This document shows positions 21,845-61,578 of a stretch of 64,000 nucleotides of DNA, piece by piece. This DNA comes from Lampris incognitus (lineage: Eukaryota > Chordata > Actinopteri > Lampriformes > Lampridae): the NCBI RefSeq assembly GCF_029633865.1, contig NC_079213.1:106952740-107016739 (forward strand), in the 5' to 3' direction. The stretch's first letter is position 1; each line of letters begins with the position of its first letter. Below the pieces are notes generated by a model. It ran no database searches. It was not told the origin of the DNA and worked only from the letters and a program-made list of their open reading frames with translations. Position numbers and translations under genes: made by a program.

Positions 21845-21895
<51 letters not shown>
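21842..21895 (+). repeat. TG microsatellite
   Basis: A run of about 26 TG units with one early interruption. Confidence 0.95.
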
Positions 21896-21896
<1 letters not shown>

Positions 21897-21989
21897 ATTA
21901 GACCGCCCCAAACCGTTGGCGGGCTGGTATCTGCTGAGATTGTGACAGACGTGTTGGAATCTGCATTTATCACACAGCCAACATGAATG

Positions 21990-21990
<1 letters not shown>

Positions 21991-22048
<58 letters not shown>
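21991..22048 (+). repeat. CA microsatellite
   Basis: A run of 29 CA units, 95 bases from the TG run and complementary to it. Confidence 0.95.
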
Positions 22049-22055
<7 letters not shown>

Positions 22056-23551
22056 GTGCAGCTGTGATGACTGTTTTGATTTGATTTTTTTTTTTTTTGT
22101 TATCACAAGAATATTAGGTTACGTTACGCAGACTCATTTACATTGAGCCAAGTGTCCTCCATCCCCCTCTCTGTGTCTTTAATACGTTCTGTTGGCTCCG
22201 CAATAGGCGGCTGGGAAGAGCCGTCCAAGCCCAAACGTCTGTCTGTCTGCACGTGCTGGTGATGAGTCATTATGGTGAGTAATGGTTACGCCTTCGTTTG
22301 GATTCCCATCAGCAGGCACGTCAAATATTTGTCCCAACATTATCAAAATCTTTACACAAGTCCGGCCAAAATGGGCATATCTTTGTGTGCACGAACAAAG
22401 GACCCCGTTAGATGACGGTTAAATGGGACCGATAAAAAGGGGGGGGGGGGGGTTGAAATCAGTTTCCATCTGAAAGCGTTATTGGCATCGCCGTTGCCTT
22501 CGAAGTGCACGTGTCAGGGGTAGGAGGCTTACGTCGAGAAGGACTCCGTCCAACAGGGAGCGAATCCGGGGAGTAATAACACCATTCATCTGGCAGGTCC
22601 CTGCATGAATAAGGCCCTCTGTAACAAGAGCGCAGGCCCCGATTCATCTGCGTGCCACTGGCGTCCGAGGCCAGAGAGCCGATCTGGAGCGTTCGAACGC
22701 TTTGCAACACGCGCCGCCTCTTTACAAATTGTGATTTCAACTGAGGAAAGCAGAGGGGGGGGGGGGAGGAGGAGGGGGGGTCACAGAGAGAGAGAGAGAG
22801 AATACATTATGTCTAACGTTTACAGCTCGTTCTCTTCCTCCTCTGGCGGAGCCGTGGAGCCACTGATCACTGACAACGGCAGAAAACACGCCGCGGCTTC
22901 TCCAGAGGCCTGTATTTCACGCCATAACCCAATGTGCAGAGAAAAACTCGTTTACATGTATCCCTCTGATGACCGCGTACACAGAAAGAGCAGCGAAAAG
23001 ATACCGTCTTGTTCTCTCTCTCTCTCTCCCCCCCCCCCCTTGCTTCCCTATAGTTACATTGCATTTGAATGCAGTCTTAAATCTCGGGGAGACAAGCCGG
23101 GGTGGGTGGTGGGATGAGGGGCCCGGTGGGAAGAGGGACTCCGCCGCCCGCTGGCACAGACTTTAATAAGGCCTCTTTTTGAACATCCCTCTTTCCCCGA
23201 CACACGTCCTGTCTGAGGAATAGAGACGAGAGCAAGGTGTTGAAAAAACGTGATACCCCCCCCCCACACACTTTTTTCTTCTTCTTCTTGTTTTATTCCC
23301 CCCCCCCCCTCCCAGTTTCAGCGCCTTGGCTCTCGGAATACAGGCAACCCCTGCGGGGTTCAAACCCTCTTTCAGCAAGAGAGCAAACCGAAGATGCCCC
23401 CCCACCACCACCACCACTTCACAGGCACAAGAGATCTGTGGTTAGATCACATGTAGGAGCCTCCATCATCAGTGGCTCCAACACGGCCAATGACTCCGAC
23501 GATGCAGAGGAGAACGGAGGAGGAACACGGCACTGGAAGAACTCATAAAAG
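22049..23551. other. Intergenic, CpG-containing, no gene assigned
   Basis: G and C homopolymers near 22440, 22756, 23031, 23259 and 23300, and an AG repeat near 22785. Several open frames exist but none shows a known domain or clean splice borders. Confidence 0.35.
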
Positions 23552-23567
23552 GTGCCAGCGATTTCTT

Positions 23568-23995
23568 TCTCCCCCCCCCCTGCCCCTTTTTCTCCCCAGT
23601 TGTACTTGGCCAATTACCCTATTTCCCAGTCGCTGCTCCACCCCCCTCTGCTGATCCGGGGAGGGCTTGCAGACTACCACACGCCTCCTCCGACACATGT
23701 GGAGTCGCCAGCCGCTTCTTTTCACCCGACAGTGAGGAGTTTCACCAGGGGGCTGTAGCACATGGGAGGATCACGCTATTCCCCCCCCCCCCACCTGAAC
23801 AGGTGCACCGACCGACCAGAGGAGGCGCTCCTGCAGCGAGCAGGACACATTACCCACATCCGGCTTCCCACCCGCAGACACGGCCAACTGTGTCTGCAGG
23901 GTCATCCGACCAAGCCGGAGGTAACACGGGGATTCGAACCGGCGATCCCCGTGTTGGTAGGCAACGGAATAGACCGCCACACTACCCGGACACCC
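23568..23995 (-). mobile_element. SINE family A, complete copy
   Basis: Inverse of the element at 3158. A 16-bp target duplication, gtgccagcgatttctt, lies at 23552-23567 and, with one change, at 23996-24011. Box B (ggttcgaatcc in inverse) is near 23931-23941. Confidence 0.88.
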
Positions 23996-24011
23996 GTGCC
24001 AGTGATTTCTT

Positions 24012-25798
24012 AATAATAATAATGAGCGTCTAACCTGCTGAGGTGCATGAGCAAATGGAGACGGCTGAAATTTACTAACAGTCAAGATGGCTAATAAATC
24101 CATTTACCGGCACTTGGCACAACTTTTTGCTTTCTGTGACCTGTGGTGGTGGTGGTGGTGGTGGTGGTGGGGGGGGGTGGGGGTTCTGTCTCAGGGACCT
24201 GGTGCATGATACTCCAGCTGGGGCCGACTTGATTAAAACCAAACTAAAGCTGAGACTATTGGGGAAGAGTTTATTTTCTTTTGTTTTGTACAGATACCCC
24301 AAACCGCTCGGCGACACTTCTAAGACCGCTCGTATTACCCTGAGATCGAGAAACTACGTCTGGCGGCGTCGCGGCTGAAGATGGCGCCATACAGAAACAT
24401 GCACGCCTTTATAAAAGTACGGCACCGCCGCTGATGATTCTGTTAACAGGGGAGACAGAAGCGGTTTCAGAAAAGCACATTACCACAATGAAACAAGGCA
24501 AAGTCTTAAATATGTCCTTAACACTGATAGATTGTGCTTTATATACACTTACACCGGTACAGTCTATAATGTGGAGGAGTAACCATAAAAATCGCAGCAG
24601 GAATGCAGCACAAGTTGTTGTTTTTACATAAATACAAGGCAAGTTTCAGTCAAGACCTTTCCTTTAAGATAGGATACACAAAATATACAATATGTTCAGT
24701 ATGCGCCTGCAGTTCGCCGTCGTGCGGAGGGCCGCGTAACGTGGCCTGCGGCGGCCTCCGGTGCGCACCACGGCAGGGCAAAAACCCGCTGCACGACACC
24801 TCCCTCAACTACATAACCGCGACCTTGTTAAGCGGGAGCACGTCTTTAGGGATTCTCAATTCAGAGCCGTTTGCGGATACCGACGCCGGAGAGGAGCGGG
24901 CCGAGGGGCCTCCGTTGTCCGTCGCAAGCCCGGCGGCTCTCCTGAACCACACCCAACTTGAAATACAAATGTGACCCCAAAAAAAAAAAAAAAATCAATA
25001 CAAATAGGCTCTTCCGCAACATCTTTACAAACACGACGCTCAGTAGATAGTCCACGTCCAGTAGGTTACCCAATTAACCAGTAGAAACGCAATGCACTAA
25101 AAAGAGGCACATACCAAAAAAAGCCGGAATGGCTCCTCACACAAAAATTAAGTCATCTCACCCAGACTTTTACTTACACTTGGGCAAAGTGTCCTCTGTA
25201 ACCCTCTCTGTGTGTGAGGGGGGCCTGTTAGAAAGATGTGTCCGGAAAGTCAGACCCACCCAGCCGATGAAAGACCATCGGCCCGGGCGGCGTGGCGGGG
25301 AAAAATACGTCTTCCTCTAAATTCACATGTCAACGTCTCAGCAGCTCCCCAGCAGAGCCTCCTGCTCAGAGGGAACTTGTTAAAGAAACGGCTTTCGGCC
25401 TACCTGACACAACCCTGTGATCCTCACACGTGTCTCGCACATGCTAATGAGTTTTTACCCCGACGGTGACCAAATTACCGGCGTTAGAGCGCCTGGCAGT
25501 GGACTGGATGAGAAAATGGGAGATTCTGACAGGTGTCTTGTAAACCTGAACGATCCCTCAGATCCGGCTGGATGCCGAGCGCGGGGGGCTGTGAACGGCA
25601 GACTTGTCCTTCAGGGAGATTCAAGGTGAGAATACAATCAATTTGTCCTCTGATGTATTGTGTACCCGCCCGCCCGCATGACAAAAGAAGCGCTATTCAT
25701 CCTACTTGCCGGGACTACAAGTATGTAAATAAATCATCGTGAACAGGTATTACAAATAGGACTGCATATAAAACTGACACTGACTTGCACAAACTAAA
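24012..25798. other. Intergenic, no gene assigned
   Basis: A GGT repeat at about 24144-24170. A TATAAAA block near 24411 follows a GC-rich piece, but no exon with matching borders was found. The stretch 24700-24960 is GC-rich, with an open frame of unknown nature. Confidence 0.35.
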
Positions 25799-25808
25799 CA
25801 TCTGTGTT

Positions 25809-26246
25809 GGCGCCCGGGTAGTGTAGCTGTCAATTTCGTTGCCTACCGACACAGGGATCGGCGGTTTGAATCCCTGTGTTACCTCCGGCTTGGTTGGGCG
25901 TCCCTGCAGACACAACTGGCTGGGTCTGCGGGTGGGAAGCCGGATGTGGCTATGTGTCTTGTTTGCTATACTAGCGCCTCCTCTGGTCAATTGGGACGCC
26001 TATTCGGGGTAGGCGGGCTGGGGGAAGCGCGTGATCCTCCCACACGCTACGCCCCCCCCCGGTGAAACTCCTCACTGTCAGGTGAAAAGAAGCGACTCCA
26101 CATGTGTTGGAGGAAGCATGTGGTAGTCTGCAGCCCTCCCCGGGTCGACAGTGAGTGGGGCAGCAACCGGGACGGTTCGGAAAAGTGGGGTCCCCAATTG
26201 GTCAAGTACAACCGGGGATAAAAATGGGGGGGGGCGGGGGGGAAAT
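25809..26246 (+). mobile_element. SINE family A, complete copy
   Basis: The tRNA-like head gcccgggtagtgtagctgtc opens the copy. Target duplication catctgtgtt at 25799-25808 and 26247-26256. Box B is mutated (ggtttgaatcc). A G-rich block replaces the A tail. Confidence 0.87.
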
Positions 26247-26479
26247 CATCTGTGTTACTGTGGACTGGATGCAAAACGGACATGCTAAAACAGTCAGACC
26301 CAGAATAGTTTCTTCACACCCCCTGCCTGGTGAAGCTGACTGCCGTGCGGCCTCGTGGAGGCGGGAGCTACCCAGGGGGCGCTCGTTCACGGAAATCCCA
26401 TAACGACTCCACACAGTGTGCAACACAAACGAGGCAGCAGACCACAACGCGAGTTAACGCTGAACTGCCATCGAGAGCA

Positions 26480-27420
26480 ATTTGGCAATAAGCGTCCGCT
26501 CCCCGCCACATGACGTCAGCGATCAAACGGACGCTGACGTTTCTGTGTCCCGAGAGAGAAAACGACGACGAGAAATACCGAAACGCGAACCTGAAGGGAC
26601 TCATCTTCAGCACTTGTTCAGCCTAACAGGGAACTCTGTAAAGCGAAACGCGGTCAGCAGGTTGGCCGCCCTTCTGCTGTCGCCGGCACTTCGCCGCTGC
26701 GACGTCTTGAGTCGATGCAGCTGCGGGACAGTAGGGGGAGCTAGAGGGCAAGATAGGATGTGAGGGACTGTAAAGAGGCGTACGCTAACAGACGTGTGTC
26801 TTCCGAGTGGTCCCTTAGCACCTTCCCCACAAGCCACGTCGTTTTTCAAACGCACAACTCATCCGCTACGTGCTCCAGAAAGCAACCTTCCATCGCACCT
26901 CTTCCCAGGGTGCCGAGCTACAGCTGCTCCATAACAACGGACAGCGAGTGATGGATACGCAGTGAAAAGGCACCGCAGGGTCCGCACGTGTGACAAAAAG
27001 TAACCCCCCCCCCTCCCAAAAAAAAATACACGCTCTCGTGAAACAATTACTGGCATAGAAAACGAATTCGTCATTCAACGTTGGGTCACCTGACAGTCTT
27101 TCAAAGACCCCGCGCGCACAAAACAGCAACACCTGTTTCCTTGACCTATGCAAAAGAGATGTAAAGCACTTTGGAATGGGAACAGGCCCGGTAAGGTGCG
27201 AGGGCCGGTAAGGTCGTGGGTTTCGAACTTCCAACGTGCTGTAAAAGAACATCGGTCACTTGCTGGAGAAACGAAACGATCAAAACGTTTGCCCACCAAC
27301 TGAAAACGGAGCCACGTGTGTGTGACTACTTGTTGCGTCTGACATGATGGACCAATAGCGGACGGCGTTGCATCCTTGGAGGCGGGACGCAGCAGGTCTT
27401 TCGCTCCGCACACGCCCTTG
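26480..27420. promoter_or_regulatory. CpG-rich stretch with CRE and CCAAT motifs
   Basis: CpG is frequent here compared with the flanks. A full palindromic CRE, tgacgtca, lies at 26511-26518, a gaccaatag CCAAT box at about 27348, and a ggaggcggga GC box nearby at about 27379. It looks like a promoter or enhancer, but I found no convincing exon attached to it on either strand. Confidence 0.35.
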
Positions 27421-28272
27421 CCTGCTTGTGTAACTCACTCTGAATTGTGTCTATACAGCAGGTATACAGGTTTAAGAGCCGTTTAAAGTTTGTCAACAGA
27501 AACACATCGGCGCTCTGCAAGGGAGCAGAAAAGCCAGCGGTCAAGTTCCTGATTCGTCTGCAGAAGGTGTCGCTGATGTTGCCTATGAAGAAGCCGTGAA
27601 AGTACTCCTAAATGTCTGATGTTTGAACCTGAAAACGTTTAGCAGCTGAAGCAGAGCAGCAGGGAGACAGTCAAACGGTTCACAAACATTTTTTGTTTTG
27701 TTTTTTTGCAGTGCAGCTTAGCAGCAACAGAAAACCCCTAGCCAAGGCTCGTTCTTTGACCAGAACACGAGACATTAATCCATTTTTGCAAAATCAAAGT
27801 ATCCAACTCAGTCACAGATACAAATTTGTAGTTCTCTTTCAAAAAGATTGCATTGACCCAACAGATTTTGAAGTTCTCTTTCTAGCGGATCCACCACATC
27901 TGAGACACCACAATTCCCTATGGATGAGAGCTGGTGCTTATGGGTCTTCGGTCTGAGAGTCCTTTATGGCTTTCCCACCATTGCCTTTAGGCTGGTCCAA
28001 GCTCCAACTTTTCCCCATGATTCATAGAAAAGCTAAAGCGAGTCAGATATGGGCAGAAATGACAGCCGCCGAGCTTGTCATCCAACATGGAGAACCACGC
28101 CTGGAGAAGTAGAATAACTGACCATGTTTGTAGTCCGGCATGGAGAACTACAGTTGAAAAACTATAGTTGTTAGCCTCATTTGTTGTCCATCGTGATAGG
28201 CTACAGGGTAAAAGTTACAATAGTCGACCATGTTTATCTGCTGTCCTAAGACATGTTATCCCAGGTACTGGC
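27421..28272. other. Unassigned; possible 3' UTR of the Dbs-type gene
   Basis: No repeat recognised. If the exon at 28273-28325 is the last exon of the minus-strand Dbs-type gene, this would include its 3' UTR. Confidence 0.3.
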
Positions 28273-55424
<27,152 letters not shown>

Positions 55425-56524
55425 CTAGCATTAGTGGCTGAGTGGCCTGATTGGTTGGCGGAAGCGTCGGCTAGAGAGGGCAAGCAAGAGGGAGAAAGGA
55501 GAGGGAGAGTTAGTCCACAAGAGATGGTAAAGGTAAAGGAAAGGAAAGAAGCATTTTAGCTGGAGTAGGGTGTTAATGAGGTAGTCTGGGTATTGGCATA
55601 ACTTACTCACTGGTAGGTATTTTGATGCACAGACATTAACCTAGTCAATGAGTCCAACACATTCCCATCACTTATTGATGCTAGCATCAGTGTGTCAATG
55701 TATGTCAATATGATGCACAAGGTACCATTCAGCATCTGTATAGAGATTCAGCAGGTGTTCAATAGACTCCAATGTTAAATTTTTGCCCGGATTTATGAAT
55801 ATTATTGACATAGAGGTTAGGTAGTGGTTAAGTTTAGGGTTAAGGTTAGGTCAAGGTTAACCCACCGTCTCATAAGAGATGGTGAAGGGTACCTTTCCCC
55901 TCATTTTTCAGTGCTTTGTCAACAGCATCAATACACAACACTGTGGGAGGACAGTGGGTTTGTGAGCCCCGTGTTCAGAGATCTGGCCCTTTGTCGCAGC
56001 AAGTCGGCAGCTTGTTAGAGAAAACTGAATAACAGCAAACGGGTCAGCTAAGAAAATTATTTATGTGAAACACGACACCCAAAATAAACGCTTTATCTTG
56101 GAACCATTTTGTTTGTTGAAGAACATCAGTGCATTATCACCAAGATGGCACCACGGATGGCAGCCTTGGGTGTTGGTGCGCATTGTTTTGTTTGCAAACC
56201 CAGTGTTTTGCTACAATACCCAGAGCTCTTTTCACCAGCGAAGTGGTTATGAACATCAGGGAAACAACTTCTGTATTTTATTTCCCAACTTTCTCATCCC
56301 ATCTATGGAATTACCGGACATTTGGTCAAAGATGCGCTCACCTTCGTTCATGCAGTGACATGCCGGAGGAGAGGGAAACGTGCTGGTGCGCTCCTGCATC
56401 TCTGCAGATGTGGACTACGCACTCCGTTGCCAGGAATAGTTCTCTACCGTGTGATCACTGCGCAAAAAACTAGATGAACTTCATCTACTAGGGAAAGAAT
56501 AGAGACTTTTCTTCATCTTGCGTT

Positions 56525-57330
56525 TTGTGCTTCAGGGAAACTCGGCTGTGTGGATCAATACCGGACTCTGCGCCGCAGCTGGCAGGCTTCCGGCTGTTTA
56601 GATTGGATCGCGACACAGAGCTCCCTGGCAAAATGAAAGGTGGGGGTATATGTTTTTATATTAACAGTGGCTGGTGTAAAGACGTTACAGTGATTCTGCA
56701 GCACTGTTCTCCTGTGTTCTGGAAACTTTTTTCCATCAACTGTAAGCCTTTCTACCCCCCTCGCGAGTTCGCTTCATTCATTCTGGCAGGTGTTTACATT
56801 CCACTGCAGGCTGACATGCAGGAGGCACAGCGGATGCTCGCCGACCAGATACTGTCCTCGGCGAATTTAATAGAGAGAATCTCAACCATGAACTACCTAA
56901 ATGCTGTCAGCTGATTAAATGCCCGACCAGGGAGGAGAACACTTTAGACCACTGTTACACTACAATCAATAGTGCCCATCACACGTCCCCCCACGCTGCA
57001 CTGGGACACTCTGACCATGTCACGGTCCATCGGACTCCTGCATACAGGCCGAAATTAAAACTCTCTAAGCCTGTTGTGAGGACATCTAAGAAGTGGAGCA
57101 GTGAATCTATGGAACATCTTCGTGTGTGCATGGACTGCACTGATTGGGATGTTTTCAGGACTGCCATTAGCAGTCTGGATGAGTACACCGAGTCTGTGAT
57201 ATACAACATCAGCTTCTGTGAGGACAGCGGTGTACCATCAAGAACCACGGTACATTACAACAATGACAAACCCTGGTTTACAGCTAAACTCAGACAGCTA
57301 AGGTTAGAAAAGGAGGAAGGCACTTAGGAG
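56525..57330 (+). pseudogene. L2 LINE APE endonuclease region, broken
   Basis: CFRETRLCGSIPDSAPQLAG, then RLDRDTELPGKMKGGGICFY, then NSGWCKDVTV; later KLRQLRLEKEEG. The ET-L and GGGICFYIN blocks are characteristic of L2/CR1 endonucleases. The later region is out of frame with stops. Confidence 0.75.
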
Positions 57331-57879
57331 TGGGGACGAGGTCTGGTTTAAAGAATCTAAATACAGGTTTAGCAAGGTGGTGAGAGATGCTTAACAATTG
57401 TACTCCGAGAAACTTCAACAACAGTTCTCAGATAACAACTCAACCTCTGTCTGAAAGGGCCTCAGACAGGTCACCAACTACAAACCGAAAGCCCCCCACT
57501 CAACTAACGATCTGAATGAGCACTATTTTTGATTTGAAAGACAATGGGTAGTCCTGAAACCATCCCCCATGACTCCATCCACCAGGATCCAGACCACCAG
57601 CTCCTTCTCCCCCGCCTCAGCAGGGGCCCGGGCTTCTCCACAACTGCCCACCTTGAAGGCGCCCTCTTCCCCTTCCTGAATGACAACTCTCTCCATTCTG
57701 GAGAGGGACGTTAACAGGCTGTTCAAAAGACAGAACCCCCACAAACAGCTGGATCAGATTCTGTCTCTCTCTCCACCATGTAGCACTGTGCCGCTCAGCT
57801 GTCTCTGGCATACACAGACATTTTTAACACCTCACTGGAGACATGCCGTGTACTAACCTGCTTCAAGACCTCCACCATC

Positions 57880-58980
57880 ATCCCCGTCCCCCCAAAAAAT
57901 CAAGGCCCACAGGACTCAATGATTACAGACTCATTGCCCTGAACTATGTGTCAAGTCTTTTGAGCACCTTGTACTGTCCCACCTTAAAACCATCACCAAC
58001 CCAGTCCTGGACTCCCCGCAGTTTGCCTACAGAGCCAACAGGTCTGTGGATGATGCAGTAAACATGGCGCTCCACTTCCTCCTCCAACACCTAGACTCTG
58101 CAGGAACCCATGCCAGGATCCTGTTTGTGGATTTCAGCTCCACCTTCAACACCATCATCCCGGATCTGCTAAAAGACAAGCTCTCCCAACTGCATGTGCC
58201 TGACTCCACCTGCAGGTGGATCACCAACTTCCTATCTGACAAGAAGCTGCAGAAGAAGCTGGGCAAACAAATCTCTGACTCCTGGTTCACTAGCACCGAT
58301 TCCCCTCAAGGCTGTGTCCTTTCCCCTCTACTCTTCTCCCTGTATACAAAAATCTGCACCTCCAGTCACCAGTCAGTAAAGCTCCTGAAGTTTGCTGGCA
58401 ACACCACCCTCATTGGGCTCATCTCTGGTGGGGATGCAGGTGGGACATCATATGGTGTCCTGGTGCGACCAAAACAACTTGGAGCTCAATGCTCTCAAGA
58501 CAGTGCAGATGGTTGTGAATTTCACCCGGTATGGCTCCCCAGTTGACACTGTGGAATTCTTCCATTTCCTGGGCCCCATCATCACCCAAGACCTCAAGTG
58601 GGAGCTGAACATCATCTCCCTCACCAAGAAGGCACAGTAGTCTGTAAGCCAATGATGGTGCACTTTTAAACCGCCATCACTGAGTCCATCCTCACCTCTT
58701 CCATCGCTATCTGGTACGCTGCTGCCACTGCCAAGGACAAGGGCAGACTGCAGCGTATCATTCGCTCTGCTGAGAGGGTGATTGGCTGCAACCTGAAAGC
58801 CCTCCAGGACCTGTATGCCTCAAAGACAATGAGGCAAGTATGAAAGATCATGGTCAACCCTTCCCACCCCGGCCATGGTATCTTCAAAACACTCCCCTCT
58901 CGCAAGAGGTTAAGGTCTATAAAAACCAGAACCTTGCACCTCAAGAACAGCTTCTTCCCCAAAGCAGTAGGCCTTTCAAG
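57880..58980 (+). pseudogene. L2 LINE reverse transcriptase, inactive
   Basis: Blocks PTGLNDYRLIALNYV, then ANRSVDDAVNMALHFLLQHL, then ARILFVDFSSTFNTIIPDLL, then DSPQGCVLSPLLFSLYT. The catalytic FADD motif reads FAGN here, so the copy cannot polymerise even without its frameshifts. The C-terminal block follows with RLQRIIRSAERVIGC-like residues. Confidence 0.8.
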
Positions 58981-59690
58981 CAAGCCCCCAGACACCCACA
59001 GATACTGACACTGCCCTCCACCCACCCCCTTTGACCCTGTCTCCATACCACGACATGACATACACCTACATACATGCATAAACAGTGCAATATATCTATC
59101 TGCCCTACTGTACTCTCTGTACATGGACACTTTACATAAGCCCACATTACCCTGTAAATAATATTTTATAACAGTTTCTCATTCTGTAAATAACTTATTT
59201 AAAAATTCTCATTTAACATTTTGAAAATAGAGTACTTGCCATATTCCCAGTGTTTCCACATTATTGCACCTTATTTCACCTGTTTTATTTATTTTAATTT
59301 TGTCTTGTATATGTATTTTTTATTATTCTTTTAACTTTTACCTTACTGTTAGTGTTAATTTTTCCCTCATGCACTAACATGTCAAGACAAATTCCTTGTA
59401 TGTTCCTGAACTACTTGGCAATAAATATGATTCTGATTCTGACTTCTGTATTCTACACTAATGTTTTCTTTGACAAAATAGTTCCAAGATACAGCATCAG
59501 TCTGTCAGGAGAAAGAGCATCGATATTCTGTTGTGGCTTTGTTCGCTAACCCTGTTCACCGCCACTCATTTTTCTCTGGCAAGCTGCCGACTCGCTCCAT
59601 CAAGCCGCCAGATCACCGAACACGGGACTCACAGACTGAGTTAAATGTCTGTGCTTCGTCATCACTACCAGTAAGTCATACCATCTTGTG

Positions 59691-61138
59691 TAAAAAAAAA
59701 ACAAAACAACCCTGATCTGACCCTTTTAAAACACAACCTGATGAGGCAGAAGGTTCGAGCAGATGCACATTCTTGTGACCGGAAGATCATTTGAATCCCT
59801 GGATTGATGGCGGACAAATCTGGATGGGAAAAGTGCCCTCCCTTAACAACTGTGATCGAAATAACCTTGATCGAGGCACATGAAACCCCAGCCGCTAACA
59901 AACTGCAGGCTAACTGTTAAGTGGACGCCGGGTGGAAGACCTGGTGGTTGCACTGGGTGGCACCCAAGTGGTAAAACTTACTGACTGTGAAGTAGGAAAG
60001 CGAATAGGAAAACGCATTCGAAAACTCTGAACAGATGTTAACAGCTGAGGCGGTCGACACTGGGAAGAAAAAGAGAACATTTCATACAAATGCAGAAAAA
60101 AGTTAGTGACTCAAAGAAAAATCTAATTTCTAATTTCTATTAAGCCTTAAATTTGTCATTCATCCATCCTTTTGTGATGAAGTCCAAAGTTTCCGCACTG
60201 TCCTTCTGTATTATGGTTTGAAGAGAGAGAAAGCTAATAGATTCAAATGCTCTCTCTCTCTCTCTCCCTCTCTGTTGTTTTGAGCTGTACAACCACATGA
60301 GGAGTTTGTTTACCAGTGGACGGATGTTTTGTGTGGGAGTAGATTATTTCTAGACTGGCCATCCTGTTTCCATGTTAAACCGTGTTTACTTCGCAGAAGG
60401 ACGTGCCCCGTCCCTTCCTCAGTGAAAGGGCAAACGCACACACAAAGTCTGATTGCTGCATTTCCGTTTCTCATACACAAACTATTACAAAGGCAGACAC
60501 ACTGCATACGAATAAAACACATGAACACACAAACACACGCCCACACATAAGTGCACATATGATGAAATCCTCGTATAAACTGATAAGATCTAGCCTTTTT
60601 TTAACCCCCCCCCCCCGCTGCGCCTAACAGCAACCCAGTCTGCAATGGGAGTGGACCAGTTGGATTTTAATGGAGGAACGGGTAATATTTTTTCTTTCCA
60701 AGGTTGCTGTGTGCTAGTGATTAGAGCAAACTATTTTCTCTGTTGGCCTGCCCTTGAATTGGATCAGTTCGGAGAAACGCTGGCCCCCGGGGATCCACGA
60801 TGCCCACAGTCACACCCGCAGATGAGAGCGCCTTGCCTTTAGAACACAAACAAATCCTGATGAAGACGGTCACCGTTTCAACTCTTCAAACAGGGATAAA
60901 ACACACATTTCAACATTTCTCTCTGTGTAAATGTATATGCTGTAGGGATAACACTCCATTACCAGCCACAATGCTGTGTGTCTCTGAAATGGCGCTGAAA
61001 TCGTATCTGCCGGTGACGTGACTGGCGGACAATCTGTAAATATGAAAACCTATTTCCTGGTTTGCAGATGGGCTGCATTGTGTAAGAAGGAAACAGCAAT
61101 GCTACATAGAGCTGAATAATTTAGTGATTATATTCGCA
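59691..61138. other. Intron or intergenic, no gene assigned
   Basis: CT repeat near 60250-60268, AC-rich stretch at 60430-60550 and a C run at 60606-60616. No exon recognised. Confidence 0.35.
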
Positions 61139-61570
61139 CCCCCCCCCTTTTCCTTCCCAATTGTACTTGGCCAATTACCCCACCCTTCCGAGCCGTCCTG
61201 GTCACTGCTCAACCCCCTCTGCCGATCCGGGGAGGGCTGAATACTAGCCATATGCCTCCTCCGATACATGTGGTGTCACCAGCCGCTTCTTTTCACCTGA
61301 CAGTGAGGAGTTTCACCAGGGGGACGTAGCGTGTGGGAGGATCACGCTATTCCCTCCAGTTCCCCCTTCCCCCTGAACAGGCACCCCGACCGACCAGAAG
61401 AGGTGTTAGTGCAGCGACCAGGACACATACCCATGTCTGGCTTCTCACCCGCAGACACGGCCAATTGTGTCTGTAGGGACGCCCAACCAAGCCGGAGGTA
61501 ATTAGGGGATTCGAACCGGCGATCCCCATGTTGATAGCCAATGGAATAGACCGCTACGCTACCCGGACGC
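61139..61570 (-). mobile_element. SINE family A, complete copy
   Basis: Inverse of the family: tail at the left (cccttttccttcccaattg), tRNA-like head at the right (box B ggttcgaatcc in inverse near 61511). Short target duplication atattcgc / atattcac at 61130-61137 and 61571-61578. Confidence 0.86.
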
Positions 61571-61578
61571 ATATTCAC

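Larger units (their letters stand above)
56130..59444 (+). mobile_element. L2-clade LINE, near full length but decayed
   Basis: About 3.3 kb: a 5' part (from caccaagatggcacc), an APE endonuclease region (about 56525-57000), a reverse transcriptase (about 57880-58620), a C-terminal region (58640-58980) and a 3' UTR ending gattctgattctgac at about 59444, the usual L2 tail. Many stops. Confidence 0.82.
55930..59690. mobile_element. Long-inverted-repeat element interrupted by an L2 LINE
   Basis: Blocks at about 55945-56125 (ccccgtgttcagagatctgg, aagtcggcagc, tatcttggaaccattttgtt) recur in inverse at about 59640-59455 (ccagatcaccgaacacggga, gctgccgactcg, aaaatagttccaagata). The L2 LINE fills the space between. 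The likely history is that the LINE landed inside a MITE. Confidence 0.6.

Noticed and set aside
22605..23117. 170-codon open frame
   Set aside because: Rich in simple sequence (AG and CT repeats) with no domain or splice context.
24603..24974. 123-codon open frame in GC-rich DNA
   Set aside because: GC-rich DNA keeps frames open by chance; no similarity recognised on either strand.
55815..55860. Telomere-like ggttaggg repeats
   Set aside because: Only a few irregular ggttag/gggtta units; no regular hexamer array.
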